From positions 104,138,399 through 104,202,398 of the forward strand of contig NC_134082.1 of assembly GCF_000715075.1 (NCBI RefSeq): 64,000 nt of DNA, written 5' to 3'. The stretch comes from Nicotiana tabacum. Its lineage: Eukaryota > Streptophyta > Magnoliopsida > Solanales > Solanaceae. The notes under the pieces were generated by a model. It was not told the DNA's origin, did no database searches, and saw nothing but the letters and a program-made list of their open reading frames with translations. This document shows positions 48,543 through 61,701 of the stretch, piece after piece. The position numbers and the translations under genes are program-made. How positions within the stretch are numbered: position 1 is the stretch's first letter; every line of letters starts with the position of its first letter.

Positions 48543-49075
48543 GTACCTGATTATTTTTGTACTTTTCAACTTTCTAAAAGAATAAAGTTAATTAAAAATA
48601 TTAAATTGAAAAATAACGTGACAAACACTTAAAATGCATATCTGATTGCTAAAAATAAATTTTAAAAGGAGAGGGACAAAAATTAGGTATATATTTCCAT
48701 TTACATAGCAATCTAAAATTGTACCTGATTATTCTTGTACTTTTCAACTTTCTAAAAGAATAAAGTTAATTAAAAATGTTAAATTAGAAAATAACGTGAC
48801 AAACACTTAAAATGCATATTTGATTGCTAAAAATAAATTTTAATAGGAGAGGGACAAAAATTAGGTATATATTTCCATTTACATAGCAATCTAAAATTGT
48901 ACCTGATTATTCTTGTACTTTTCAACTTTCTAAAAGAATAAAGTTAATTAAAAATGTTAAATTAGAAAATAACGTGACAAACACTTAAAATGCATATTTG
49001 ATTGCTAAAAATAAATTTTAATAGGAGAGGGACAAAAATTAGGTAATTATTTTCATTTACATAGCAATCTAAAAT
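48543..49075. repeat. Three tandem 178-bp units
   Basis: Units begin with GTACCTGATTAT at 48543, 48721 and 48899. Units 2 and 3 are nearly identical; unit 1 is more diverged. No gene. Confidence 0.88.
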
Positions 49076-49730
49076 GTCATTCACATCGTTATTAACTGAA
49101 ACAATAATACTTCATCGCAAGTATGTACAAATATAACGATCAAGTGGGCACAAATATTTTAAAGTTATAGGATGATAACGGTTTTATTTTAAAAGCTAAA
49201 ATTTATATATTAAAAGCTCAAACGTATATTTTGTCAAGTTTATTTTTGCTCAAATTGTATGCGTTAGAAATGTCCAACTTCAAATATAACAAAAAGTTTG
49301 GTTGTATTGTCTCGGATTTGATATATAAAAAGTTAAAGTTATTTAAACTAAGAGAAAAGAAAAAAGATTCTATATCATTAATTTTATCAAAAAATTATAC
49401 TATAATTTCACAGTAACTAGGTTTTGCTCGCTATGTATATGTATAATTTGACGATTTTTACAATAAAAATCATGGTATGATCCATCTTAGTGTTATCTGT
49501 TAACTGCTAACACATACTCACAGACTGACCATTACAAAGTCAAGATGTATGATTCAGTCACCAAAATATCATGAGAAAACCCTCTAGAGTGGATATGTTA
49601 AGGTGATTACTGTTTGCAAAATTGAAGATATTTTATAGTCATCAGAAAAAAAAACTTATTTTTGTTATTTAGAGAGTTCAAGTATTAGTAAATAATCATT
49701 TTGTAAATTCAAAATAATATTTTATATGAC
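49076..49730. other. AT-rich non-coding DNA before Helitron tail
   Basis: A 61-codon frame at 49231-49416 has no recognisable domain and a low-complexity composition. No other feature seen. Confidence 0.4.
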
Positions 49731-49757
49731 CGTGCGTAGCGCGGTAAAATTCACTAG
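49731..49757 (+). mobile_element. Helitron 3' tail, plus orientation
   Basis: CCGTGC-GTA-GCGCGG hairpin (49731-49745) followed by TAAAATTCA and CTAG (49754-49757), then T. Standard Helitron end. The 5' end was not located. Confidence 0.65.
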
Positions 49758-49816
49758 TTTAAATATAAACTTCAAATTAGAGCAAGCTACCCAAAATGAA
49801 AATACATAATGATAAA

Positions 49817-50741
49817 GGGTGTGTTTGGTATGAAACGAAATATTTTCTGGAACACGTTTTCTAATTTTTTCTTATTTGGTTGGCTTAAATGCTTTGGAAA
49901 ATATTTTCCTCATGAACGCATTTTCCTCCAATTGGAGGAAATGTTTTCCCTATCAAAAGAAAGGAAAATATTTCCAAAATACTTCTTCAACCTTCCCAAC
50001 CCTATTCCACATCTCCACCAACTTCCCCACACCCCACCCACCTCACCCCTACCCCAGGCCCACCACACCTACCCACCATCCCTAACCCCGCCCCACCACA
50101 CCCACTCACCATCCTGCAACCCCGCCCCACCCCCTTCCTAAATAGAAATATTATTAAGAGTACTTTTTTTCATGTTGTAGATCCACTTTCTTTTTCATTT
50201 CAACAAAATGAGTTTTTTTTTCATGTTGTAAAAAAATATTTCCTTTCATTTCAACAAAATGATGCACTAAAAAAATATTTTTCTTTCATTCAACAAAATG
50301 AGTACTTTTTCATGTTGTAGAAAGAGTACTTTCTTTTCCAACTAAAAAAAGAGTTTCTTTTTAGTTATGCAGCACAAATTTGAACGTTGTTTACGCGTAA
50401 AAAGGTAAAGCAACACTTTAGTTCCTTTGAGTTTATGTGAATTTTTAAAAGATTAATTAAATTTTTAAAGAAAATAGAGTCCTTAAAACGTTGGGTATTT
50501 GGGGTTTTGTGGGGGGGGGGGGGGGAAGCATAGGATTCATAGTGAGTAGCATAAAAAATTATTTTAAAAAAATATTTTAAAAAAATATTTTCTACTCTCT
50601 AAATAAATACTAGAAAATATTTTTCGAATTTTTTTTTTCATTCACCAACGAAACAAAAAAAAGTAAGTGATAAAACAACTCATTTTTCAGGAAAGCATTT
50701 TTCATAGAAAATATTTTCCTGCGTACGTACCAAACACGCCC
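49817..50741. mobile_element. MITE with GGGTGTGTTTGGTA ends (925 bp)
   Basis: Terminal inverted repeats GGGTGTGTTTGGTA (49817) and the complement of GGGCGTGTTTGGTA (50741), with AAATATTTTC-type subterminal repeats. No transposase frame. It contains degenerate repeats of TTTTCATGTTGTAG (50160-50330) and a 15-G run at 50511-50525. Superfamily uncertain, as no clear target duplication is seen. Confidence 0.7.
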
Positions 50742-51573
50742 AAGAAAAAACCAAGTTTTCTTCAACAAACTCAAAAAAATCATGATATCAAGATATTATG
50801 TATATAGCAAGCAATTAACCAAACTAACTAAATCGTTTAGAAAGCATAATAGGTTATCTGCTAATGATTTCAAGGAGATGTATAACGACCCGACCAATCG
50901 TTTTGAGCTTTTGCACTTTATTCGTCATTTCTCGGGCATGACTTGCTCCGTGTGATGTATTATGACTATATGTAAATCGTTGGCTTTGGTTTTCAGGGTA
51001 ATCGGAATGAATTCGGAAGAATAGTTCTCAGTTTGAAGCTTGAAATTTGAAAGATTTGACTTGTTTGTATATGATCTTGGATCGGAATTTTTATGACTCG
51101 GTTAGCTCCGTTAGGTGATTTGAGACTTAGGAGCGTGATCGGAATGCATTTTGAAGGTCCGTTGAAGGTTTAGGCTTGAATTGGCGAAATTGAGATTTTG
51201 GCGTTTTCCGGTTGATAGGTGAGATTTTGATATAGGGGTCGGAATGGAATTCCGAAGTTGCAGTAGCTCCGTTATGTCATTTGTGGCATGTGTGCAAAAT
51301 TTCAGGTCATTCGGACGTGGTTTGGTCGGGTTTTTGATCAAAAGCATAATTCAGAAGATTTTGAAATTCTTAGGCTTGAATTCGATGCAAATTTGGTGTT
51401 TTAATGTTGTTTTGATCGTTCCGAGGTTGGAACGAGTTTCAATGATGTCATGAGATATGTTGGCATGTTGGTTGAGGTCCCGAGGGCCTCGAGTGAATTT
51501 CGGGTGGTCAATGGGCCATTTCATGTTTTTAAAAGTTGCAGAAAACTGCTGAAGGATTTTAGGAAATTTTGTC

Positions 51574-51875
51574 CTTCGCGTTCGCGAAGGGTTAGCTGAT
51601 GAGGCTAAGGAATTTGCCTTCGCGTTCGCGAAAGGCTGGAGTCTTGTGCATTGCGTTCGCGAGGTTCATGCCGTGTTCGCATATAAGGAAGGTGAGCAGC
51701 TGGGTCCGGGGTGTGTGTTCTTCGCATTCGCGGAGGTTGTGTCACGTTCGCAGTGAGTTAGAAAGTCAAGCTTTCACATTCGCGTAGTGGTTGTCGCGAT
51801 CGCGATGAAGGAAGAATTCGTCAACTTGACTTTGTGCTTCGCGAACGTGAGGCTTTGACCGCGTTCGCGAAGAAG
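51574..51875. repeat. Palindromic word cluster (TTCGCGTTCGCGAA type) in G 5' LTR
   Basis: About ten words such as TTCGCGTTCGCGAAGG, GTCGCGATCGCGATG and CCGCGTTCGCGAAG in 300 bp, just upstream of the TATA-like box. The equivalent in the 3' LTR is 58666-59006 with about twelve words. Confidence 0.85.
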
Positions 51876-51898
51876 GTTTTTGATACCTGGATAGAACG

Positions 51899-51907
51899 TT
51901 TAAATAG
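51899..51907 (+). promoter_or_regulatory. TATA-like box of G 5' LTR
   Basis: TTTAAATAG about 25 bp after the last palindromic word; the 3' LTR has ATTAAATAG at 59030-59038. Confidence 0.55.
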
Positions 51908-52926
51908 CCATTGTCTGCGATTTTGGGGCTAACTTTCACAATTTTTGGGCGATTTTGGAGCTTTTGAGAGGCTTTGAAGAGCGATTCAAGAGATGACACA
52001 TGGAGGTAAGATTTTTGAACTCAATACTCGATCCTATGTTGATTTTTACTTGTTTAATCATACAAAATGTGGAAATTAAAGCCTAAAAATTGGGAAATTA
52101 GGGCTTGGATTTGGAGAGTGTAAATTGGAAATTTGAAGGGGCAATTGAGGTCCGATTATGATGTTCTTAGTATGTATAGACTCGTGAGAGGATGAGGATT
52201 CTAATGATGTGATTTTTATTGGATTCCGAGACGTGGGTCCGGGGCCGGGTTTGAGCAATTTCGGGATTTTTATATAAATTGGATATTTTCGAGTGGGCTT
52301 TATTCCCTTAGCATATTTTAATGGTTATGTACTGATTGTGGCTAGATTTGGAGCATCCGAAGGTCGATTCGTGTGGGCAAAGGTATCGCGGGCTAGAGTT
52401 TGGACCAAATCGAGGTAAGTAATGATGGTAAATATTGTCCTGAGGGTTTGAAACCCCGGATTTCACATCATTGTGCTACTTTGAGGTGACGCACACGCTA
52501 GATGACGAGCGTGGAGTCGTGCACCGTTGGGAATTGTGACTTGGTCCATCCCGTACGATAGTTAAGTCGCGTATTTGATTTGAAATCTTATGATACTCCA
52601 TATTTTAGAGATTGATATTATATTTTGGGTTGTATGCCATGTTTGGGGCCTTGTGCCGACCTGTTCTGACCCTTAGGGGAATTTTCACTATTTTTCTCAC
52701 TCTATTTGTTTGAAAGCATATCCTCAGTCATGATTTACCTATTTATTGTTTAAATCTGGTTTTATCACTTTACTTCTTAAAATGTGAAAACTGTTTAGGT
52801 CGAGTTCCCTGTTTTATTGATGGTCCGAGTGATTGTGAGGTTGATGACTGAGATACACCGAGGGTCTGATTGTAAGGTTAATGACCGAGAGAGGCCGAGG
52901 GCCTGGTTGTGAGGATTATATATTTA

Positions 52927-52928
<2 letters not shown>

Positions 52929-52966
<38 letters not shown>
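52929..52966. repeat. (AT)19 microsatellite in G 5' LTR
   Basis: A pure AT run of 38 bp. The 3' LTR has 100 bp of AT plus 47 bp of GT at the same place. Confidence 0.9.
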
Positions 52967-52968
<2 letters not shown>

Positions 52969-54107
52969 ATCGGGCTGCACGCCACAGCGATATAGCGCTT
53001 GGGCTGTAGGAGCGCCTCCAGAGTCTGCACACCCCCAGTGAGTGCAGTCGACTATATTTATGGATCACGCTGCACGCCGCAGCGATATCTGGATCGGGCA
53101 GCGCGCCACAGCGGTTATTATATGGTACCTATTGTGTGTGAGTGCTGAGTATGAGCGCTGATTGGTAAGAGTTGAGTCACGAGTGACTGAGAGGCTTGCC
53201 CGAGGGGCTATATATATACATGTACATGAGTGATGCTTTGCCTGAGGGGCTAGTTTATGAACTTACTATTTTCCACTCCTCTTTAAAGTGAGTTTCTATT
53301 GAACATGTTGATTTAGTTGCTGCTTTCACTCATTTTTAGACTGAACCTCTATTGAAAATGTTGAACAAATGTTTTAAATAACTTTCATTTAAACTGATAT
53401 TTTTAAGTTAGGAAATGGGTAAGAATTTATGTTTTGAAGAGGGGCTGTATACGAACTATGTTTCGCCCGAGAGGCCAATTTTGAATTTCATCACTTTCAC
53501 TATATATATATATATATATATTTCATTAAGCCTATATTGAAAAGTCTAGAAAGATAATTTTTAAAATATTTTTTCTGAAATTGGGAGTTTAACACTTAAA
53601 TGATTTGAATGGTATCCTGATTCGGGAACATGTTATAATCACTGTGGTGATATAACATGGTTGACAGTTTTCTTACTGCTCAGTCTTTATTTACTCTTAT
53701 TACTTACTGGGTTAGAGTACTCACATTACTCCCTGCACCTCGTGTGCAGATTCAGGTATTTTGGAACCCAGTAGCTGGAGTTGATTGCTCAGAGGCGGAG
53801 TTATCGGAGTTAGCAAGATGGATGTATAACGTTCGCAACACTGCTTTTCTTCATCTCATTTTCTATACTATATTTATTACATTTTTAGACTCTTGTTGTA
53901 TTCAGATGCTCATGACTAGTGACACCCCGATGTCAGGCTTGTATAATTAGTCCGCACTTTTCTTTTAAATTTCTTTATGAGATATTGGTTTATAGATGGT
54001 ATAAAAACAACTTTTATTGGAAAATGGTTGATTCGGGAGTTGTGTCTGCTGGCCTAGTTTCATGATAGGCGTCATCATGACCGGGTCGGTTTTTGGATCG
54101 TGACAAG

Positions 54108-54120
54108 TTGGTATCAGAGC
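54108..54120 (+). promoter_or_regulatory. Primer-binding site of G
   Basis: TTGGTATCAGAGC two bases after the LTR: the initiator tRNA-Met type. Confidence 0.75.
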
Positions 54121-57100
54121 CTAGGTTACATAGGTCTCACGAGTCATGAGCAGGTTTAGTAGAGTCTCGCGGATCGGTACGGAGACGTATGTACTTATCC
54201 TTGGGAGGCTGCAGAACCTTTAGGAAAAACTTCACCTTCTTGAATTCTTATCGTGCGTCCTTGATTCCGCTTGAAATGTAACTCTTTGAATTCCCTTCAC
54301 GCGTTCATATGCGCGCATGAGCGCTCAGTATCATATATGCATTGATGGCTTGTGATTCCCTGATCAAGGGGCGAGATATGATCTCTATGTGTTGATGTTG
54401 GGCCAATCTGGAGGACTTGAGGCCGGGTTTTGCCTATAGCTTAAGCACTAAGGTGTTGATTGTGTGAGCACATGCTTTTGGATTTGTATGTCCGATAGTG
54501 TCCCGATTAATGGGAGTGATGACTGGATAGTTGCGTGATGAGGGTGAGGTGACTGCGAGATGTGTTCATATGAATCGAATGAGGCGAGAAGGGTCTGCTT
54601 TGGGGCAGCAAAAAATATTAGGTACTTGATTTTCATCTCGATTTGAGGTATAGCCCTGAGTTATGGGCGTGTGAAGAATCTTTTCATGTTTCCCAATTGG
54701 GAGTGAGGTAAATCTCATGTTGCGGTATGAGTTCAGACTCAGGGAGATCAAGCGACTACGTAATGTCTATGACGGTGGAAGGTATACAGAAATGTTAGTT
54801 TGAGACAAGGCAGGTGGGTTACCTCCTGCGGAGTGTTCTGAAGTTGTGTGATCCTTATGTTGTCTCTTAGAAGATCTCATTTACAAGTGAATTATATGTG
54901 TTGAAATTTGAATTTGGGTTGCTTAAGAGAGTGGGCTTGACTGTTACGAGGGTGAACGCGAGATTTGTAGAAGGTTTAAAGTACTAGATGGTCTGTGTTT
55001 CACGAGCCATGAAGTATGGATTTTAATCTTACTTTAGTATTATGGCAGCAATAGAGTATATGTATTGCGAGTTATTGTGTGTGTTTTGATCTATGGCTTC
55101 GAGCCAAGTGGGGAGTCTGCCATTGATTAGTTGACTGCATGGTTATGTGCTATGTTGGTACCAGTTGAGGTGTACGAAAGAATCAGTTATGGCCTACGGA
55201 GTTTGAGACCGAAGATGGCTCGAGTAAAGGAAAATTCTTGACAAAGGTTATAATATGCTTTATATGTGTGTGAGAATCATGGAATGTCTTGAGTTGTTAT
55301 TGGTAAAGGATGCTCAGTGCATAGAGTAGGAAACTGCTTGGTTGTTTTAGGATGAGGTTACACTCTGCGGTGTCGGAGTGCTATTGAGGTACAGGCTATT
55401 TGGTTCGTTTGATCAGGCTAATTGCAGTTTGAGTAGAGGGAATGACTCTCGAGAATGGTTCTAATGTGTCCAAGATTTTACATGTGATAATTGGATATTT
55501 TCAAGTTGTATATGTGGCTAGAAATCGAGTTTTCATTGGAGGATGTCAAGACTTGTGGCATTTCTATATCAATTATGGGAGTTTATATATCAGTATCAGG
55601 AAGGTGAAGGTAATGGCTCGGGATTCGCAGGAGTCTCTTCAGGGTAGGTATTTTGAACGTGGTGCTTTTGGGAATATTTAAGAGAGTATTCAGCGGCTTA
55701 TGAGCCTTAGATGGTGTGGTGTTATGCTCGAGTCTCGTGTGGCGATTCTGGGTCGAGGATTATGATGTGATAGCAGGAATAAGTATCAAGACGAAGGTAA
55801 ATTCAAATGGACTTGTATAGATAGGATAGCTTGGTAGTGGGTCGGCTCGGTAGGGGAAAGGGTATGATGAGTTCTCTGGGTACTTATGAGGTAATGGGTT
55901 TCTACAGGTGTTTCGCGACAATTCTCTTGGGTTTAGTGACTCAGTTGAGTTAGAAGGATTCAGTCCTGACGATTTAGTGTTGTGCAAATGGAATTCGGAG
56001 AGCTCTAAATGGTTTCCACCACAGTTAGAGAGGTATATTTTTCCTATTGGCATGATTAGCATGGGATGTATAGTGATTTTCTTCTAGATGGGATCAATGG
56101 GAAGTTCTTGGCTGGTTGAGTAAGTAGTTGCTTGTAGCTCGGAGTGGTATGCAAAGTTCTTGTAATTATTATTTGGGTGGTATGGTATATGCGGTATGTC
56201 GTGGAGGATTGAGAATTTGCGTGTGTAAGGTTACGGTTCAGTTTTGAAAGGAAGATCATAAAATTTTTAGGCAGCATGGGCAGTTTCAGATGATTAAGGA
56301 AATGGTATTACTGATTGGTATGGCTCGATGAGGGTATACATTTCATAAAGGGCAACGTGTTTGAGTTATGGATGCTTTATTGTATTGCGACACTATCTCG
56401 TTTGATCGTCTGATGGTATTCGAGTTGGCTGGGTGGCACAGAAGAATTATAGGTGTACCTCTCATGGGATAATTGAGTATTAGAGGTGTGTTGTATATTC
56501 GAGCGGCAAAATTGGGATCAGATATGGTAATTTGTATGCTTTATAGACTGGGAGACTAAAAGTTCTCATAAATAGGTTAGCTCGTGGTTGTGGACGGCAA
56601 AGATGTGGGTAAGTTAGTTAGATGATAGCATGTTCTATGATTCAGTCATTGTGAACCTTCGGAGGGTTATTTATCGGTTGTGTGTGACTAGAGTTGATGT
56701 GTGGTTCATTGGTAGACCTATATGGATGTGTGTTCTGCCTCGAGACGGCGTTGTTGACTTCGAGTTGCTATTGATTAGGGATGTGTTGATTCAGTTGTTA
56801 ATGAGTTATTAGTAATCAAGGGGATCTATGAGTTATCTTTCCGTGTTGCGAGCCATTAGGATTTGTTGGTTATAGGTACATGTGGTGCGGTGTTATTAGG
56901 GCCTCTCAGTGGAATTCGAGCAGGAAGAGTACTGGGTATTGCTCGGTGGATAGCGTATCGGTTATGTCCTTTCGAGTTGTGTGGTTTTATGTAATTGCTT
57001 CGCGGTGGTTATGATGATTGCTTTGGCTTTAGACGTCTTATTGCACACGGTTGTCGATTTTGAGCATAGTGACTTAAGGTGTTTCATGCGGACCAGTGTT

Positions 57101-57950
57101 TGGATGAGGTCGCGCATTAGAGCGAAGCTATGTGGAGGTATGATCCTGCGGGTTAGATTTGTGTGTTCTGTTTCTACAATGTGTGACGGGTTCTCAGCCT
57201 TGTGTTATGCTGGTACTGGTGAGCTTGCGAGACAACTCTTTCATTTGAGTCATTTTCATGATTTGGCTATGTACGGATTGTTGCTTATTGGTGCGCGGGT
57301 TGCACAAGTTGTGGCTTTAGCCTGTATTGATGTGGCATGTCACTGAGTAATTGTGTTGGATTAAATGAGATCATTGGGGTCTTTAATAAATGCAAACGGA
57401 TTCGATTTCAGCATGTTGGAAGGATAATATCGAGGTTCGACTCAGGAATTTGCTATTGTCTTCGCCAAAGGAGAAGTGACTTCATAAATGGTTGATCTGA
57501 GGAATGGTTATGGCTTACTGCGTGTTTCGTTTGTCATTGGCAGCATATGAAAGAGTTGTAATGAGACTTTAGTTGATAAGAGATTTTCTATCGATATTCG
57601 GTTGTCGTGTGCAGCTGCTATGATTAGAAGTTATCGCTACAAGTATTTAAGTTATGTGGTATATCATGTAATTGCACCTGAGAGTGCTGGTATGGGTTAT
57701 CACAGATGTTCGGGATTATTCAGAGTATAAATGTGAGATTTTGATCTTGTGGATGATTTCGGTAGTGGAAATGTAGTTCTAAGGTTTATGGGCTAGGTTG
57801 GATTATGAAATTTCAGTTACATTGTGTTATCGAATCTATATGAGATAGGGTGACGTAGGATTACCCCCGGGTATGTGCATGGTAAGGGTATTCAGCGATT
57901 GGTTGGCTTTTGGAACAACTTTGGGCACGTTCGAGAACGAACATATGTTT
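54121..57950 (+). other. G interior, no recognisable gene
   Basis: The first part is shared with the H leader. The longest frame, 121 codons at 56981-57346, has no domain I know and a composition unlike gag or pol. Frames elsewhere are under about 100 codons. Confidence 0.6.
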
Positions 57951-59029
57951 AAGTGGGGAGGATGTAACGACCCGACCGATCGTTTTGAGCTTTTGCACTT
58001 TGCTCGCCAGTTCTCAGGCATGACTTGCTCCGTGTGATGTATTATGACTTATGTAAATCGTTGGTTTTGGTTTTCAGGGTAATCAGAATGAATTCGGAAG
58101 AACAGTTCTCAATTTGATTCTTGAAATTTGAAAGGTTTGACCAAAATTTGACTTGTTTGTATATGATCTCATATCGGAATTTTTATGACTTGGTTATCTC
58201 CATTAGGTGATTTGAGACTTAGGAGCGTGATCAGAATTCATTTTGGAGGTTCGTGGAAGGTTTAGGCTTGAATTAGCGAAATTGAGATTTTGGCGTTTTC
58301 TGGTTGATAGGTGAGATTTTGATATAGGGGTCGAAATGAAATTCCGGAAGTTGCAGTAGCTCCGTTGTGTCATTTGTGACGTGTGTGAAAAATTTTATGT
58401 CATTCGGACGTGGTTTGGTCAGGTTTTGATCAAAAGCGTAATTCGGAAAATTTTGGAATTCTTAGGCTTGAATTCGATGCACATTTGGTGTTTTGATATT
58501 GTTTTGAGCATTCCGAAGGTTGGAAAAAGTTTCAATGATGTCATGGGATATATTGGCATATTTGATTGAGGTCCCGAGGGCCTCGGGTGAGTTTCGGGTG
58601 GTCAATCGAGCCATTTCATGTTTTTAAAAGTTGCAGAAAATTGCTAACGGATTTCAGGAAAATTTTACCTTCGCGTTCGGGAGTAAGTCCTCGCGTTCGC
58701 AAAGGGTTAGCTGGTGAGGCTAAGGAATTAGCCTTCGCATTCGCGATGAACGCTCCGCGTTCGTGAAAGGCTGGAGTCTTGTGCATCGCGTTCGCGAGGT
58801 TCATGCCGCGTTCGCATAGAAGGAAGGTGAGCAGCTGGGTCTGGGGTGTGTGTTCTTCGCATTCGCGGAGGTTGTGTCGCATTCGCAGTTAGTTAGAAAG
58901 TCAAGCTTTCGCGTTCGCATAGTGGTTGTCGCGATCGCGATGAAGGAAGAATTGATCAACTTGAGTTGTGCTTCGCGAATGCGAGGCTTTGACCGCGTTC
59001 GTGAAGAAGGTTTTTGATGCCTGGGGAGA

Positions 59030-59038
59030 ATTAAATAG
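59030..59038 (+). promoter_or_regulatory. TATA-like box of G 3' LTR
   Basis: ATTAAATAG, equivalent to 51899-51907. Confidence 0.5.
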
Positions 59039-60094
59039 CCATTGTCCGCGATTTTAGGGCTAACTTTCACCATTTTTGGGCAATTTTGGAGTTTTTTGAG
59101 TGGATTTGAAGAGGGATTCAATAGATAACACATGGAGGTAAGATTTTTGAACTCAATACTCGATCCTATGTTGATTCTTACTTGTTTAATCATGAAAAGT
59201 GTGGAAATTAAAGCCTAAAAATTGGGAAATTAGGGCTTGGATTTGGAGAGTGTAAATTGAAAATTTGAAGGGGCAATTGAGGTCCGATTTTGATGTTCTT
59301 AGTATGTATAGACTCGTGAGAGGATGAGGATTCTATTGATGTGACTTTTATCGGATTTCGAGACGTGGGCCCAGGGGCCGGGTTTGAGCAATTTTGGAAT
59401 TATTGATGTAAATTGGATATTTTCGAGTGGGCTTTGTTCCCTTAGAATTTTAATGGTTATGTATATTGTGGCTAGATTTGGAGCATCCGCAGGTCGATTC
59501 GTGTGGGCAAAGGCATCGCGAGCTAGAGTTTGGATCGGATCAAGGTAAGTAATGATGGTAAATACTATCCTAAGGGTTTGAAACCCCGGATTTCATATCA
59601 TTGTGTTACTTTAAGGTGACGCACACGCTAGATGACGAGCGTGGAGTCGTGCACCGTTGGGGATTGTGACTTGGTCCGTCCCGTACGACTGTTAAGTCGC
59701 GTATTTGATTTAAAATCTTATGATATTCCATATTTTAGAGATTGATATTATATTTTGGGTTGTATGCCATGTTTGGGGACTTGTGCTGATCTGTTGAGAC
59801 CCTTAGGGGCATTTTTACTATTTTCCTCACTCTATTTGTTTGAAAGCATATCCTCAGTCATGATTTACCTGTTTATTATTTAAATCTGGTTTTATCACTT
59901 TACTTCTTAAAATGTGAAAACTGTTTGGGCTGAGTTCCCTGTTTTATTGATGGTCCGAGTGATTATGAGGTTGATGACTGAGATAGACCGAGGGCTTGAT
60001 TGTGAGGTTGATGACTGAGATAGACCGAGGGTCTGATTGTGACGTTAATGAACGAGAGAGGTCGAGGGCCTGGTTGTGAGGATTATATATTTAT

Positions 60095-60244
<150 letters not shown>

Positions 60245-61407
60245 TGCACATCGCAGCGATATGTTGGATCGGGCTGCACGCCGCAACGATATAGCGCTTG
60301 GGCTGTAGGAGCCCCTCCGGAGTCTGCACACCCCCAGTGAGCGCAGTCGACTATATTTATGGATCGGGCTGCACGCCGCAGTGATATCTTGATCGGGTTG
60401 CGCGCCGCAGCGGTTACTATATGGTACCTATTGAGTGTGAGTGCTGAGTATGAGCGTTGATTGGTAAGAGTTGAGTCACGAGTAACTGAGAGGCTTGCCC
60501 GAGGGGCTATATATATATACATGTACATGAGTGATGCTTTGCCTGAGGGGCTAGTTTATGAACTTACTGTTTTTCACTCCTCGTTAAAGTGAGTTTCTAT
60601 TGAACATGTTGATTTAGTTACTGCTTTCACTGATCTTTAGACTGAGCCTCTATTGAAAATGTTGAACAAATGTTTTAAATAACTTTCATTTAAACTGAAG
60701 TTTTTAAGTTAGGAAATGGGTAAGAATTTCTGTTTTGCCGAGGGGCTGTATACGAACTATGTTTCTCCCGAGAGGCTGATTTTGAATTTCATCACTTTTA
60801 CTATATATATATTTCATTAAGCCTATATTGAAAAGGCTAGAAAGATAATTTTTAAAGGATTTTTTTCTTAAATTGGGAGTTTAACACTTAAATGATTTGA
60901 ATGGTATCCTGATTCGGGAACATGTTGTAATCACTATGGTGCTCTAACGTGGTTGACGTGTTTTCTTATTGCTCAGTCTTTATTTACTCTTAGTACTTAC
61001 TGGGTTGGAGTACTCACATTACTCTATGCACCTCGTGTGCAGATTCAGGTATTTTGGAACCCGGTAGCAGATGTTGATTGCTCAGAGGCAGAGTTATCGG
61101 AGTTAGCAAGATGGCTGCATGACGTTCGCAACATACCTTCATCTCATTTTTATTACTGTATTTAGTACATTTTTAGACTCTTGTTGTATTCAGACCTTGG
61201 TAGATGCTCATGACTAGCTAGTGACACCCTGATGTCGGGCTTGTGTAATTATTCCACACTTTTCTTTTAAATTTCTTGATGAGATATTGGTTTATAAATG
61301 GTAGAAAAATGACTTTTATTGAATAATGGTTGATTCGAGAATTGTGTCGGCTGGTCTAGTTTCACGATAGGCGCCATCATATCCGGATCGGTTTTTGGGT
61401 CGTGACA

Positions 61408-61701
61408 AACTGATTTTGAAATCATTGTGCTAGTTAGATAACAGTAAACTCTAGGAGTAGTACGTACTTTTATCGTGTCTAAAATTTTTAAGATCTCTTT
61501 CTATATAATATTATGTTAAAATGTCGAGTTGTCCTTTAGCCACACAATAATATGGGGGGCTTTATAAGGTTTTTAGCGTTGTGTCTTGTACTACAGTGTT
61601 ATCTCTAATTCAATAATATAACAGTGTTTTAGCTAAATTTGTCAAAAGAAAAAAAAAAATCAAACGGTTAAGAAGGGGGAAAAAAGGAGGAGACCTGAAC
61701 A
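61408..61701. other. Intergenic DNA, no gene seen
   Basis: AT-rich sequence between the end of element G and a short repeat. A poly-A run lies near 61650-61661. Confidence 0.4.

Larger units (their letters stand above)
50879..54105 (+). mobile_element. G 5' LTR (3227 bp)
   Basis: Contains a CGCGTTCGCG-type word cluster (51574-51875), a TATA-like TTTAAATAG (51899-51907), ACCGAGGGTCTG repeats (52850-52905), a 19-unit AT microsatellite (52929-52966) and GGATCGGGCTGCACGCC repeats (52967-53115). No gene; the 97-codon frame at 53657-53950 is LTR sequence. Confidence 0.85.

Noticed and set aside
48543..49075. CRISPR-like array
   Set aside because: Whole 178-bp units are repeated without unique spacers, and the context is a plant genome.
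53657..53950. 97-codon frame with a close relative at 60953-61165 as a conserved gene pair
   Set aside because: Both lie in the paired LTRs of element G, so similarity follows from LTR duplication, and the second copy is frameshifted.
56981..57346. 121-codon frame in the G interior as a possible gene
   Set aside because: No recognisable domain, no neighbouring gag or pol, and a Cys/Leu/Val-rich composition typical of chance frames in GT-rich DNA.
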